Shown here piece after piece: positions 25,375 to 34,236 of a DNA stretch of 64,000 nucleotides. Below the pieces are notes generated by a model. The model saw nothing but the letters and a program-made list of their open reading frames with translations. It had not been told where the DNA came from and made no database searches. This stretch comes from Peptoniphilus faecalis (lineage in GTDB: Bacteria; Bacillota; Clostridia; Tissierellales; Peptoniphilaceae), in NCBI RefSeq assembly GCF_012976305.1, contig NZ_JABDSR010000007.1:1-64000 (forward strand), in the 5' to 3' direction. Position 1 is the stretch's first letter. Each line of letters begins with the position of its first letter. The translations under genes and the position numbers were made by a program.

Positions 25375-25866
25375 ATGAGATATGAAGAAAGTAAAAAAAA
25401 GTTTAAAAGATTTGTTAATATAGGTGTAAAAACTCAAGATGAAATGATTAAATATTTAAAAAATAAGCTAGATGTAGTAGAGGTTAGTTTTGAAAATTTT
25501 ACTAAAGCTTATTATGAATGTATAGTTTTTAATATTTCTCAATGTAAAAATATAAAAGAAGAAGATATGCAATTTAAACTTTTTACAATTTTAGAAAATG
25601 ATAAAAGTAAAGCCTATTATGACGATATAGAAACTAGAAATGCAAAAGATGTACATGTTATTTTTGAAAGAAAATCAGGTATAATAACATCTAGCAGTGG
25701 GTTATTATCAGTAGAATTGAATTTATTTAAAGGAGTTTCTGAGGAAGAATATTATAACGAAGGTATAGTTTTTAGACAGTTGATTGCAGACTTAGAAATT
25801 GAATATGAAAGAAAAAATCCATATATTTTTGAAGAAGTTTTAAAAGTAAATTTTAAAGATTTATAA
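25375..25866 (+). CDS. Hypothetical cytosolic protein (163 aa)
   Basis: This soluble, Glu/Lys-rich protein has no signal peptide or membrane segment and no family I recognise. It starts 19 bp after the truncated gene and ends 9 bp before an ISL3-type element. The ribosome binding site is weak (TTGAG about 12 bp upstream). A small acidic protein after the end of a possibly exported protein recalls effector-immunity pairs, but nothing in the sequence proves it. Confidence 0.5.
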   Translation: MRYEESKKKFKRFVNIGVKTQDEMIKYLKNKLDVVEVSFENFTKAYYECIVFNISQCKNIKEEDMQFKLFTILENDKSKAYYDDIETRNAKDVHVIFERKSGIITSSSGLLSVELNLFKGVSEEEYYNEGIVFRQLIADLEIEYERKNPYIFEEVLKVNFKDL

Positions 25867-25896
25867 AATATTATTGGCTCTATGTCAAATATTGGG

Positions 25897-25925
25897 GAGA
25901 CTCGTTAATTCGAGTCTCTCTTTTT
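25897..25925 (+). terminator. Hairpin terminator inside the ISL3 left end
   Basis: GAGACTCG-TTAATT-CGAGTCTC, a perfect 8-bp stem followed by TCTTTTT. It would stop transcription entering or leaving the element. Confidence 0.75.
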
Positions 25926-26049
25926 ATGTAAAAATAAACACATAGACGCTAATAAAGCTTAAATACTAAAATAACAAGAAAACTATTAAAAATAAGAATA
26001 TCAAACAAAACCCCTAGGGTTTTTGCAAAATTTTCCCGTTTTCATATCA

Positions 26050-26648
26050 TTACTTACAAGCAAACATGATTCTCTTTCTAAACAAATTGAAATTTTTCAT
26101 ACCAAAACAATTTCTTTTTAAAGTCTTTATCTTAGTATGAGTACCTTCAAGTGGACCATTAGACCAAGATAATCAAAAGAATTACATATCTCATCAAACC
26201 AGTTATTAAAAGCAGTGATACAAGATTTAAATTCTTTTAAATCAGATTCTTCAGCTCTTCTTATCCATTCCCTTAAAGATTTAGATGCTCTAACTCTATT
26301 GGGTTGACTTAGAACATATTGGTAAAACAGTTCCTTTAACCTATATGCTAACTTCAAATCGTTGTTTAAATCAAGCATTAAAGTAACTTCCTTAGCCTGT
26401 TCAGAAGTTAACTTAGCAGCAGGTTTCGTGAGTAAACTTTTACTTCTTTTAAAATATTTTCTAAGTTTAGTAGGAAGGTTTTTTTGAATTCTATGATCAT
26501 GAACCCATACCTTTTTAGAACCACAGTGAGGACAAGTATCCATCTTTGTAACAGAAGCATGAATGTGAACAAATTCCTTATCCTCACAAAAACTATCAAA
26601 AATTACATCTTTAAAACCCAACAAATTCATGTTATTATTATTTTGCAC
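26050..26648 (-). pseudogene. ISL3-family transposase with an internal deletion and a frameshift
   Basis: The N-terminal zinc finger (CPHCGSKKVWVHDHRIQ) is followed almost at once by a C-terminal block (KLAYRLKELFYQYVL ... FNNWFDEICNSF), so the central DDE catalytic core of this ~400-residue family is missing. A further frameshift near 26165 separates the typical end (SNGPLEGTHTKIKTLKRNCFG, ending at a TAA at 26050-26052). It cannot be functional. Confidence 0.8.
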
Positions 26649-26725
26649 TTATATGCACCTCCTAACAAAGTTTGTTGTTATTTTAAGTTTAGGACTAAAT
26701 GCGTATAAGTGCAATTTTTTTGCAT

Positions 26726-26772
26726 AAAAATATCTGTTAGAGATTTTACTCCCCAACAGATATTATAGAGCC
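26726..26772. repeat. Palindromic ISL3 right end, homologous to the element at 63776
   Basis: AATATCTGTTAGAG ... CAACAGATATTAT folds into a stem. About 37 of 44 bases match the palindrome at 63776-63827, and the arm changes (CTGTTA/AACAG versus CTATTA/AATAG) compensate each other. Confidence 0.6.
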
Positions 26773-26795
26773 AAAAAAATTCACCCTAAGGTGAA
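26773..26795 (-). terminator. DUF1002 gene terminator
   Basis: Minus strand TTCACC-TTAG-GGTGAA followed by seven T. The T-run directly abuts the ISL3 right end. Confidence 0.7.
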
Positions 26796-26804
26796 CTTTC
26801 TTAA

Positions 26805-27668
26805 TTATTTAAAAAGTGAAACTATAAAGTCGATAAACTTTTCTAAAAAGTTTTTTGTATTTTCTACAGCCTTTTCTCCTTCGGGGGAATTTAAAAATTT
26901 TGAAGCCTTATCCTTGTATTTTACTGCAGTGTCAGCAACTCTATTCCAGTCCACGTCGGCATTTTTCATATTGTTAAATAGATTTACAAGTTTGTCCTCT
27001 TGATTTTTGGTCAAGTTAATATTGTATTTATTAGCTACATTTTCAATTAAAATTCTAACTTCTTTTTCGTCCTTTGGCATATTTTTTGCCATTGCGTCTT
27101 TTACTTCGTATATAATATCGTTAGTCTTATTATCGCCAAGTTCTTCAGAAAGTTTACTTTGCACAACTAATTCTTCATTTGCAACTTTTTTCAAATCTTC
27201 AGGAAGTTTCTTGCCAGTATTTTCTTCATAGGATTTTAAAATTCCAGTAAGTGCTGCTGTTCCGCTAACTTTTCCTGGTGCAGTTACATAAATATCTGCA
27301 TCTTCAATTCCTACTGTATTAAGTGCATTTAAAAATGCAGCTTCACTTACAATGCGAATATTGTCTGAAAGCTCAATATTTATTCCACTACCTGCTTTTT
27401 TATATTTTACAATTGCAGAAGAAATAGCCTTGTTCCCAATTTCCTTTGAGGAAAGCACGTCCCCTAAATATTTGTATTCTTCCTTATTTGTAACTTCGAT
27501 AATCTTTGCATTTTCGTCAGCCTTCATCTCACGAAGCATTTCACTTTTTTGAGTCTCGCTTAAATCAGCTCCGAGAGTTACTATCTCTTTATCTGATTTT
27601 GCAAAAACTGCAGTGGGAAGCATTAGTAAACAAAGTCCCACTATAATTATTTTATTTCTAATTTTCAT
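26805..27668 (-). CDS. Secreted DUF1002-family protein (YpuA-like, 287 aa)
   Basis: A signal peptide ends near PTAVFAKS (residue ~25). A DUF1002-type body follows: VTLGADLSETQKSEML, YLGDVLSSKEIGNKAISSAIV and ALTGILKSYEENTGKKLP. The family (Bacillus YpuA) is exported and of unknown function. The C-terminus (KFIDFIVSLFK) is amphipathic. I use ATG 27668, with GGAGGAGA upstream. Monocistronic with its own terminator. Confidence 0.82.
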   Translation of the reverse strand: MKIRNKIIIVGLCLLMLPTAVFAKSDKEIVTLGADLSETQKSEMLREMKADENAKIIEVTNKEEYKYLGDVLSSKEIGNKAISSAIVKYKKAGSGINIELSDNIRIVSEAAFLNALNTVGIEDADIYVTAPGKVSGTAALTGILKSYEENTGKKLPEDLKKVANEELVVQSKLSEELGDNKTNDIIYEVKDAMAKNMPKDEKEVRILIENVANKYNINLTKNQEDKLVNLFNNMKNADVDWNRVADTAVKYKDKASKFLNSPEGEKAVENTKNFLEKFIDFIVSLFK

Positions 27669-27752
27669 AATCTCCTCCATTTTTTACATCTTAACATAGG
27701 TATATGAATACTATTTAAAATTTATGTGAAAGTTTACTTTTTTATGACAAGT

Positions 27753-27776
27753 AAAAAGAGCCAGCTAAGCTAGCTC
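27753..27776 (-). terminator. Terminator of the lon-ysxC operon
   Basis: Minus strand GAGCTAGC-TTA-GCTGGCTC (one wobble pair) followed by TTTTT, just past the ysxC stop. Confidence 0.8.
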
Positions 27777-27778
27777 CT

Positions 27779-28378
27779 TTATTTGTCCTCGTGAAACTTA
27801 ATCATATCTTCAAAGATAAACCACATATCCTTCACTTCATTTTTCTCTGATGAGGAAAAGGGGATTATATTTTCTCTATGTTCAACGCCAAGTTTTTTGG
27901 AAATAAGAGATATTTGTTTATCTACTTGTGATCTTTTTATTTTATCTTTTTTCGTTGCAATAACTATTCCAGAAAATCCTGAATGAATAATGTAGTCATA
28001 CATTTGCTTATCTAAATTTGTAGGTTCATGTCTAATGTCTACAAGTAGAATTGTCTCCAAAAGATTTTCTCTATTTTCTAAATATCTATTGATTATTCCT
28101 GCCCACTTTTCTTTTTCTGTCTTTGCAACTTTTGCGTAGCCATAACCTGGCAGGTCAACAAGGCGAAGTGCTTCATTTACTTTGTAAAAATTAATTGTCC
28201 TAGTTTTTCCCGGTGTGGAAGATGTCCTCGCAAGATTTTTTCTGTTCAACATTGCGTTTATAAAGGAGGATTTTCCTACATTAGATCTTCCTGCAAAGGC
28301 AAATTCTGGAAGATTTGAAATTGGATATTGTTTTTCTAAAACGGCAACTTTTTCTAATTCTGCTTTACTTATCTTCAC
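27779..28378 (-). CDS. ysxC: Ribosome-biogenesis GTPase YsxC/EngB
   Basis: This 199-residue TRAFAC GTPase has G1 GRSNVGKSS, a Thr-containing G2 (SSTPGKTRT), G3 DLPGYGYA, G4 TKKDK and G5 SS(S/E)K. YsxC helps assemble the 50S subunit and is usually essential. I start at GTG 28378, with AGGTGA positioned upstream; an earlier GTG at 28387 has no ribosome binding site. It overlaps the end of lon by 14 bp, so it is translated from the same message, an arrangement conserved in many Firmicutes. Confidence 0.9.
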   Translation of the reverse strand: MKISKAELEKVAVLEKQYPISNLPEFAFAGRSNVGKSSFINAMLNRKNLARTSSTPGKTRTINFYKVNEALRLVDLPGYGYAKVAKTEKEKWAGIINRYLENRENLLETILLVDIRHEPTNLDKQMYDYIIHSGFSGIVIATKKDKIKRSQVDKQISLISKKLGVEHRENIIPFSSSEKNEVKDMWFIFEDMIKFHEDK

Positions 28379-30698
28379 TAAAATCACCTATTGCAATTTC
28401 TGCAACTTCTTTAAAAGTTGAAACAGTTTTTATATTAAGTCTTTCTACTGCTGCTTCTTCGATTTCTCTTAGATCTCTCTTGTTCTCAGATGGAATTATT
28501 ACTGTATTAACGCCATATCTTTCCGCTGCCAAAAGTTTTTCTTTTAGACCACCTATTGGAAGGACTTTGCCACGAAGTGTAATTTCTCCAGTCATGGCGA
28601 CATCACTTCTAACAGGTCTTTTTGTTAGTGCAGATAAAACTGATGTGGCAATAGTAATTCCTGCTGAAGGTCCATCCTTTGGTACTGCTCCTTCTGGCAC
28701 GTGAATGTGAATGTCCTTTTCACTTCTAAATTTTGGATCAAGTTTAAATTCCTCTGCATTAGATGCAATGTGTGAAATGGCAGCAATAGCAGATTCTTTC
28801 ATTACATCGCCAAGAGAACCTGTGAGAGTTAGATTGCCCTTGCCTGGCATTACTGTAGCCTCTATTACAAGAGTAGTCCCTCCTACTTCTGTCCATGCAA
28901 GTCCGTTTACTGAACCCACTTCAGAATTTTTTTCTCTTTCATTTATTAAATAAATTTTTTCTCCGAGAAAATCCGAAATATTTTTCGTAGATACTAATAC
29001 TTTTTCTAAGTTTTCTTCCACAATTTTCAGTGCGGCTTTTCTCACGATTTTTGAAATTTGTTTTTCAAGACCTCTAACTCCAGATTCACGAGTGTAATAA
29101 TCAATTATGTCCTTTAACGCCCTTTCAGAAATATTTATATTTTCTTTCTTTAAGCCATTTTCAGAAATTTGTTTTGAAACTAAATATTTTTTTGCAATAT
29201 TTAATTTTTCATTTGGAGTATAGCCGCCTATTTCAATTAATTCCATTCTATCGAGAAGCGGCCTCGGGATAGTCTGAGTTGTATTTGCCGTTGCGATAAA
29301 AAATACATTAGATAGGTCAAAGGGAAGTTCCATATATCTATCTGTAAAAGTATTGTTTTGCTCTGGATCAAGGACTTCTAAGAGTGCTGATGCAGGATCA
29401 CCCTTAAAGTCATTGCCAATTTTATCTATCTCGTCAAATAGAAATACTGGATCATTTTTGCCAGCTTTTTTCATTAAACTTATAATTCGACCTGGGAGTG
29501 CTCCAATATAAGTTCTTCTGTGCCCTCTAATTTCTGCTTCGTCAGTGATCCCCCCAAGACTCATGCGAACAAATTCTTTATTAAGCGATTTTGCAATGGA
29601 CTGTGCAATAGAAGTCTTTCCAACTCCAGGAGGTCCTACAAGGCAAAGTATTGGCCCTCTGCTTTTGTCGCCGGATAAAATCCTAACTGCGATAAATTCT
29701 AAAATTCTCTCTTTTACATTTTCAAGTCCATAGTGCTCGTCGTTTAAAACTTTCCTAGCATCACTTAATTTTACTTTTTCTTCCCCACCTTCCATCCAAG
29801 GCAGATCTAAAATCCAGTCCAGATAATTTATTAATATTGAATAATCAGGCGACTGCGAATTTAAGTTGCGAAGTTTCTTTAATTCACTAAGGGCTTTTTC
29901 CTTCACTTCTTCAGGAAGTTTTTTTTCTTCAATTTTTTTCTTATATACTTCAGTTAATTCTCCCTCGTCTTCGCTATCGCCAAGTTCTTTGTGAATTACA
30001 CGAAGCTGTTCCTTTAGATAGTACTCCCTTTGGATTTCGTCCATTTTCTTTTTAACTTGATCGTTGATATTTTTTTCGATGGAAAGAATTTCAATTTCCT
30101 TTTTCATTATCTCGTGAAAAGCAACAAGTCTGTCGTAAATATCAGTGGTTTCAAGTAGTTTTTGATAATCTTCTAATTTGAAATTTAGATATCCTACTAC
30201 TGTATCAATAAATCTTGATGGATCATCTGTGTCGGCAATATTTGAAAGAATCCCTGGAAAGAATTTTTCATCGAGAGAGGCATAACTTTCTAAATCATTT
30301 AATGCAAGGCGAAGTGCTGCTTCAATTTTATCGTCTTCAGTGTAGTCAATTTCATCTTCTTCTAAAATTTCTATTTCAGCTTCTATAATTTCCTCTGTAA
30401 TATCTAAACTAGAAATTTTTGCTCTCTTTTCACCTTCAACTAAAACCCTTACAACTCCGCCAGGCAATTTTAAAATTTGTTTTATAGTAGCCACAGTCCC
30501 AATTTCAAAGAGATCCTCTCTCTTTGGATCTTCTACTTCTAATTCTCTTTGTGCCACCAAAAAAATTTTTGAATCTTGCATTTCCGACCTTTCAATTGCA
30601 TTTACAGAAATTTTTCTGCCACAATCGAAATGCATGACCATGTGTGGAAAGATTACTAAATTTCGAAGAGGAATAAGTGGTAATTTAATTTTTTTCAT
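28365..30698 (-). CDS. lon: ATP-dependent protease Lon (LonA)
   Basis: This 777-residue LonA has an N-terminal substrate domain (~1-200), a coiled coil, an AAA+ module with Walker [10 protein letters not shown] and Walker B VFLFDEIDKIG, and a C-terminal Ser-Lys protease domain. The catalytic Ser is in PKDGPSAGI and the Lys in GLKEKLLAA. It degrades damaged and regulatory proteins in the cytoplasm. The ribosome binding site (AAGGTG) sits 13 bp after the U-tract of a strong terminator behind clpX, so lon must use read-through or a promoter inside clpX. Confidence 0.95.
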   Translation of the reverse strand: MKKIKLPLIPLRNLVIFPHMVMHFDCGRKISVNAIERSEMQDSKIFLVAQRELEVEDPKREDLFEIGTVATIKQILKLPGGVVRVLVEGEKRAKISSLDITEEIIEAEIEILEEDEIDYTEDDKIEAALRLALNDLESYASLDEKFFPGILSNIADTDDPSRFIDTVVGYLNFKLEDYQKLLETTDIYDRLVAFHEIMKKEIEILSIEKNINDQVKKKMDEIQREYYLKEQLRVIHKELGDSEDEGELTEVYKKKIEEKKLPEEVKEKALSELKKLRNLNSQSPDYSILINYLDWILDLPWMEGGEEKVKLSDARKVLNDEHYGLENVKERILEFIAVRILSGDKSRGPILCLVGPPGVGKTSIAQSIAKSLNKEFVRMSLGGITDEAEIRGHRRTYIGALPGRIISLMKKAGKNDPVFLFDEIDKIGNDFKGDPASALLEVLDPEQNNTFTDRYMELPFDLSNVFFIATANTTQTIPRPLLDRMELIEIGGYTPNEKLNIAKKYLVSKQISENGLKKENINISERALKDIIDYYTRESGVRGLEKQISKIVRKAALKIVEENLEKVLVSTKNISDFLGEKIYLINEREKNSEVGSVNGLAWTEVGGTTLVIEATVMPGKGNLTLTGSLGDVMKESAIAAISHIASNAEEFKLDPKFRSEKDIHIHVPEGAVPKDGPSAGITIATSVLSALTKRPVRSDVAMTGEITLRGKVLPIGGLKEKLLAAERYGVNTVIIPSENKRDLREIEEAAVERLNIKTVSTFKEVAEIAIGDFSEDK

Positions 30699-30710
30699 TT
30701 TTCACCTTCT

Positions 30711-30734
30711 AAAAAAGCCGTGGCAACCACGGCT
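30711..30734 (-). terminator. clpX terminator, just upstream of lon
   Basis: Minus strand AGCCGTGG-TTG-CCACGGCT followed by TTTTT. It overlaps the 5' leader of lon, only ~13 bp before its start codon. Confidence 0.8.
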
Positions 30735-30742
30735 AAATATAT

Positions 30743-31960
30743 TTATTTTTTTATTAATTCAGCAGATGCTGTACCTTCCACTGACTCTTTAGTTATTTTA
30801 ACTGCTTTGATGTCATTTCTTGAAGGAATTTCGTACATCACATTCATAATTGTGTCTTCGATAACCCCTCTTAATCCTCTGGCCCCTGCCTTTTTCTCTA
30901 TTGCCTTTTTTGCAATATATTTTAGGGCTTCGTCGTCAAAAATTAATTCAACATCATCAAATTTTAGCAGCTCCTTGTATTGTTTTACAAGAGCATTCTT
31001 TGGCTTAGTCAAAATTTCAACTAGGGCATCTTCGTCTAATTCTTCAAGAGTAATAGTAACAGGAAGTCTGCCAATAAGTTCTGGTATAAGTCCAAACTTT
31101 AGCAAATCTTCAGTTTCTACTTTCTTTAAAATATTTTCTCTATTAGCTTCTTTGTCTATAAGTTCAGATCCGAAGCCCATGGACGATTTAGCAGTTCTGT
31201 TTTCTATGATTTTGTCAATTCCGTCAAAGGCACCACCAACTATGAATAAAATATCTGTGGTGTCAACTTGAATAAACTCTTGTGAAGGATGCTTTCTGCC
31301 ACCTTGTGGTGGAACATTTGCAATTGTTCCTTCTATAATCTTCAAAAGTGCTTGCTGCACACCTTCTCCACTTACATCTCTTGTTATAGATACATTTTCA
31401 GATTTTCTGGCAATTTTATCTATCTCGTCGATATAAATAATTCCCTTTTCTGCCCTCTCAATGTCGTAATCGGCATTTTGAATTAATTTCAAAATAATAT
31501 TTTCAACATCTTCGCCAACATATCCAGCTTCAGTTAAAGTTGTGGCATCGGCAATTGCAAAGGGAACATTTAAAAGTCTGGCAAGAGTTTGTGCAAGTAA
31601 AGTCTTGCCTGAACCTGTGGGTCCAATCATGAGAATGTTGGACTTTTGAAGCTCAATATCTGGATTAACTTTTTTAGAAGAAGATATCCTCTTGTAGTGA
31701 TTGTAAACTGCTACTGCAAGGGCACGCTTTGCATCCTCTTGTTTTATAACATATTGATCCAAAATTTTTTTGATTTCAGCAGGTTTCTTTAGTTCAAAAT
31801 TCCTATCTATTTCATGAGAAATTTCTTCTTCTAAAATTGCATGACATCTCTCGATACACTCATCACAAATATTTACATTAGGTCCGGCGATTAACCTATT
31901 CACTTGGTTTTGCGTTTTGCCACAGAATGAACATCTTAAAATTTCATCTGTACTTGACAT
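30743..31960 (-). CDS. clpX: ClpX, ATPase subunit of the ClpXP protease
   Basis: This 405-residue protein has an N-terminal zinc-binding domain ([11 protein letters not shown] ... ICDECIERC), Walker [12 protein letters not shown], Walker [11 protein letters not shown], an AAA+ sensor and the IGF-type loop region (GFGSELI). It unfolds tagged substrates and feeds them to ClpP, encoded 8 bp upstream. Normal length and start. It is cotranscribed with tig and clpP and followed by a terminator. Confidence 0.95.
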   Translation of the reverse strand: MSSTDEILRCSFCGKTQNQVNRLIAGPNVNICDECIERCHAILEEEISHEIDRNFELKKPAEIKKILDQYVIKQEDAKRALAVAVYNHYKRISSSKKVNPDIELQKSNILMIGPTGSGKTLLAQTLARLLNVPFAIADATTLTEAGYVGEDVENIILKLIQNADYDIERAEKGIIYIDEIDKIARKSENVSITRDVSGEGVQQALLKIIEGTIANVPPQGGRKHPSQEFIQVDTTDILFIVGGAFDGIDKIIENRTAKSSMGFGSELIDKEANRENILKKVETEDLLKFGLIPELIGRLPVTITLEELDEDALVEILTKPKNALVKQYKELLKFDDVELIFDDEALKYIAKKAIEKKAGARGLRGVIEDTIMNVMYEIPSRNDIKAVKITKESVEGTASAELIKK

Positions 31961-31968
31961 ATATCACC

Positions 31969-32553
31969 TCAAACCCTTTTTTCTATAACTTTGTCGATTA
32001 AACCATATTTTTTTGCTTCTTCAGAAGTTAGCCAATAATCTCTATCTGTATCTCTTTCGATTTTTTCAAGATCTTGACCAGTTCTTTCAGCCAAAATTTC
32101 ATTTAATTTTTTTCTAATTTTTAAAATCTTTTCTGCATTAATTTGAATGTCACTAGCTTGACCTTGTGCACCACCAGAAGGTTGGTGAATCATAATGTCA
32201 GAATTAGGAAGGGCAAATCTCTTTCCCTTTGCACCTGATGCAAGTAAAAATGCTCCCATAGACGCAGCCATTCCAATACAAATCGTAGATACATCTGGCT
32301 TTATATAATTCATAGTGTCATAAATTGCAAATCCTGCACTTACAGACCCACCAGGTGAATTAATATAAAGTTGAATGTCTTTATTTGGATCTTCAGATTC
32401 TAAAAATAAAAGTTGGGCAACAATTAAATCCGCCATTACATCATTTACTTCTCCACTTGCAAATATAATTCTATCCTTTAAAAGTCTTGAGTAAATATCG
32501 TAGGATCTTTCCCCTCTATTAGTTTGTTCTACTACCATTGGCACTAATGCCAT
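31969..32553 (-). CDS. clpP: ClpP protease, proteolytic subunit
   Basis: This 194-residue serine peptidase has the catalytic triad Ser98 (GMAASMGA), His123 (MIHQPSGG) and Asp172 (DTDRDYW). It forms the tetradecameric chamber with ClpX. It lies 17 bp downstream of tig and 8 bp upstream of clpX. All key residues and the length are normal. Confidence 0.95.
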   Translation of the reverse strand: MALVPMVVEQTNRGERSYDIYSRLLKDRIIFASGEVNDVMADLIVAQLLFLESEDPNKDIQLYINSPGGSVSAGFAIYDTMNYIKPDVSTICIGMAASMGAFLLASGAKGKRFALPNSDIMIHQPSGGAQGQASDIQINAEKILKIRKKLNEILAERTGQDLEKIERDTDRDYWLTSEEAKKYGLIDKVIEKRV

Positions 32554-32570
32554 TTAATCACATCCTCTAA

Positions 32571-33941
32571 TTATTTGTCTTCTTTGTCTTCTTTATCTTC
32601 TTTTACTTCTTCTTTAATTTCTTCTTCAGTAGTTTCCTTAGGCTCAACAAATTTAACTTTTTCAACAAGAGTATCAATTGCCTTTCTCTTTTGAAGGTCG
32701 TCTCTTACAACTTCCTTATTTTGATTTAGCATATAATCTCTCATTTTTTCCATGTGTTCATTGTCGTCTTTAAAGTATTCTTCTACAACTTTGTTAACTT
32801 CTTCTTCTATTTCTTCGTCAGTAATTTCAATCTTTAAATCTCTAACAAGTGCTTCAATAGCAAGATCATTTTTTACAGTTTTTTCTGCTTCAGGTCTCAT
32901 TGCCTTTTTGAAATCGTCAAGAGTTTGACCAATCATCTTGATATAATCTTCGAAGCTAATGCCTTGAGCTCTAAGACTTTGGTCATAGTTTCTAATCATA
33001 TCGTCAATTTGAGTATTAATCATTGCTTCAGGAATTTCTGCATCTACCATTTCGCCAATTTTGTCAATTGCTCTTCTTTGTTTTTCCATTTTAGAAGTTG
33101 TCTTAAATTCTTCTTCTTTTTTCTTTCTAATATCAGCTTTAAACTCATCGAGAGTGTCAAATTCAGAAATATCTTTTACAAATTCATCGTCAAGTTCTGG
33201 AAGTTCTTCATATGATATGCTATTTAATTTAATTTCAAATTTTGCGTCCTTTCCTGCAAGATCCTTTTGATGATAATCTTCTGGGAATTTAACAGTAATG
33301 TCAAATTCTTCTCCAATTTTGTGTCCGATTAATTGTTCTTCAAAGCCTGGAATAAATGTATTTGAACCAATTTTAAGGTCTTGGCTTTCAGCTTCTCCGC
33401 CTTCAAAATAATTTCCATCAACAGAGCCTTTGAAGTCGATGTTTACAGTATCGCCATCTTCTACTGCTCTATCATCAACATTTATAATTCTAGCGTTCAT
33501 AGCTCTTTGGTTTTCAACTTCAGAATCAATAAGTTCGTCAGTTACTTCAAGAGTTGGATCTTCGATTTCTATTCCTTCGTAGTCCTTAAGTTCAACTTCT
33601 GGTTTAACATCGACAGATACATTTACAATTAAATCTTCTTCTTTTTTTACACTTTCTTCGTCAATGTCAATATTTGGTTGGTCAACAACTTTAAGGTCTA
33701 ATTCTTTAACAGCTTTTTCATATTCACCTGGAAGAATTTCATTAATTGCATCTTCGAAGAATACGTCTTTGCCGTACATATTTTCGATCATCTTTCTTGG
33801 AACATGACCCTTTCTAAATCCTGGAAGTTGGAAGTGTTTTTTGTTTTTCTTATACACTTCAGTTTCAGCATTTTTTATATCTTCTCTTTTTAAAACAATG
33901 TCAAAAAAGACAGTGTTATTCTCTTTCTTTTTAATTTCCAT
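32571..33941 (-). CDS. tig: Trigger factor, ribosome-bound chaperone/prolyl isomerase
   Basis: This 456-residue protein has the ribosome-binding N-domain (the signature is GFRKGHVPRKMIE, residues ~42-54), an FKBP-type PPIase domain (about 155-245, with DFKGSVDGNYFEGG) and a C-terminal chaperone domain. It ends in a charged Glu/Lys/Asp tail (about 436-456) that makes it slightly longer than usual. It binds nascent chains at the exit tunnel. First gene of tig-clpP-clpX; an extended -10 (TGTTATAAT, near 33985-33993) precedes it. Confidence 0.95.
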   Translation of the reverse strand: MEIKKKENNTVFFDIVLKREDIKNAETEVYKKNKKHFQLPGFRKGHVPRKMIENMYGKDVFFEDAINEILPGEYEKAVKELDLKVVDQPNIDIDEESVKKEEDLIVNVSVDVKPEVELKDYEGIEIEDPTLEVTDELIDSEVENQRAMNARIINVDDRAVEDGDTVNIDFKGSVDGNYFEGGEAESQDLKIGSNTFIPGFEEQLIGHKIGEEFDITVKFPEDYHQKDLAGKDAKFEIKLNSISYEELPELDDEFVKDISEFDTLDEFKADIRKKKEEEFKTTSKMEKQRRAIDKIGEMVDAEIPEAMINTQIDDMIRNYDQSLRAQGISFEDYIKMIGQTLDDFKKAMRPEAEKTVKNDLAIEALVRDLKIEITDEEIEEEVNKVVEEYFKDDNEHMEKMRDYMLNQNKEVVRDDLQKRKAIDTLVEKVKFVEPKETTEEEIKEEVKEDKEDKEDK

Positions 33942-34013
33942 TTTATTTGCCTCCTCGCTCTATGGCGTTTTTTAACATCTCTATATTATAACATAAGTTA
34001 TTTTAAAAATATA

Positions 34014-34235
34014 TTAAATACCTCTGTCCTTTAGGATTTTAGAGAGAATTTCCATTTCTTCATCATTAAGTGTAACACCCTTAGACATTTTTTCGTGATT
34101 TGAATCCCATTCTCTCAAATCGTACTTTGCTGGTCTGTCGTTAAAAGAAACTTTGTTAAGTTCCTTAGTCCAGCCCTTTGCACTTTCAGATAAAACTCCC
34201 AAGTGCTCTGTAATTTCAAATTTAAAATCGCTCAT
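34014..34235 (-). CDS. PC4/YdbC-family ssDNA-binding protein (73 aa)
   Basis: The short protein has the YdbC signature EITEHLGVLSESAKGWTKEL, then RPAKYDLREW and KMSKGVTLNDEE. These PC4-like proteins bind single-stranded DNA and are proposed to act in transcription or repair. It starts 1 bp after proS and is probably cotranscribed with it. Confidence 0.85.
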   Translation of the reverse strand: MSDFKFEITEHLGVLSESAKGWTKELNKVSFNDRPAKYDLREWDSNHEKMSKGVTLNDEEMEILSKILKDRGI

Positions 34236-34236
34236 A

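Larger units (their letters stand above)
25876..26772 (-). mobile_element. Decayed ISL3-family insertion sequence
   Basis: The inverted termini are GGCTCTATGTCAAATATTGGGG (left, 25876-25897) and, on the opposite strand, GGCTCTATAATATCTGTTGGGG (right, 26751-26772). They share GGCTCTAT at the tips and TTGGGG inward, which is typical of ISL3 ends. Between them is a deleted transposase gene. No 8-bp target duplication is visible. The element lies exactly between the stop of the 163-aa gene and the terminator of the DUF1002 gene. Confidence 0.75.

Noticed and set aside
25868-26780. 8-bp target duplication flanking the ISL3 element
   Set aside because: The flanks (ATATTATT and AAAAAAAT) do not match.
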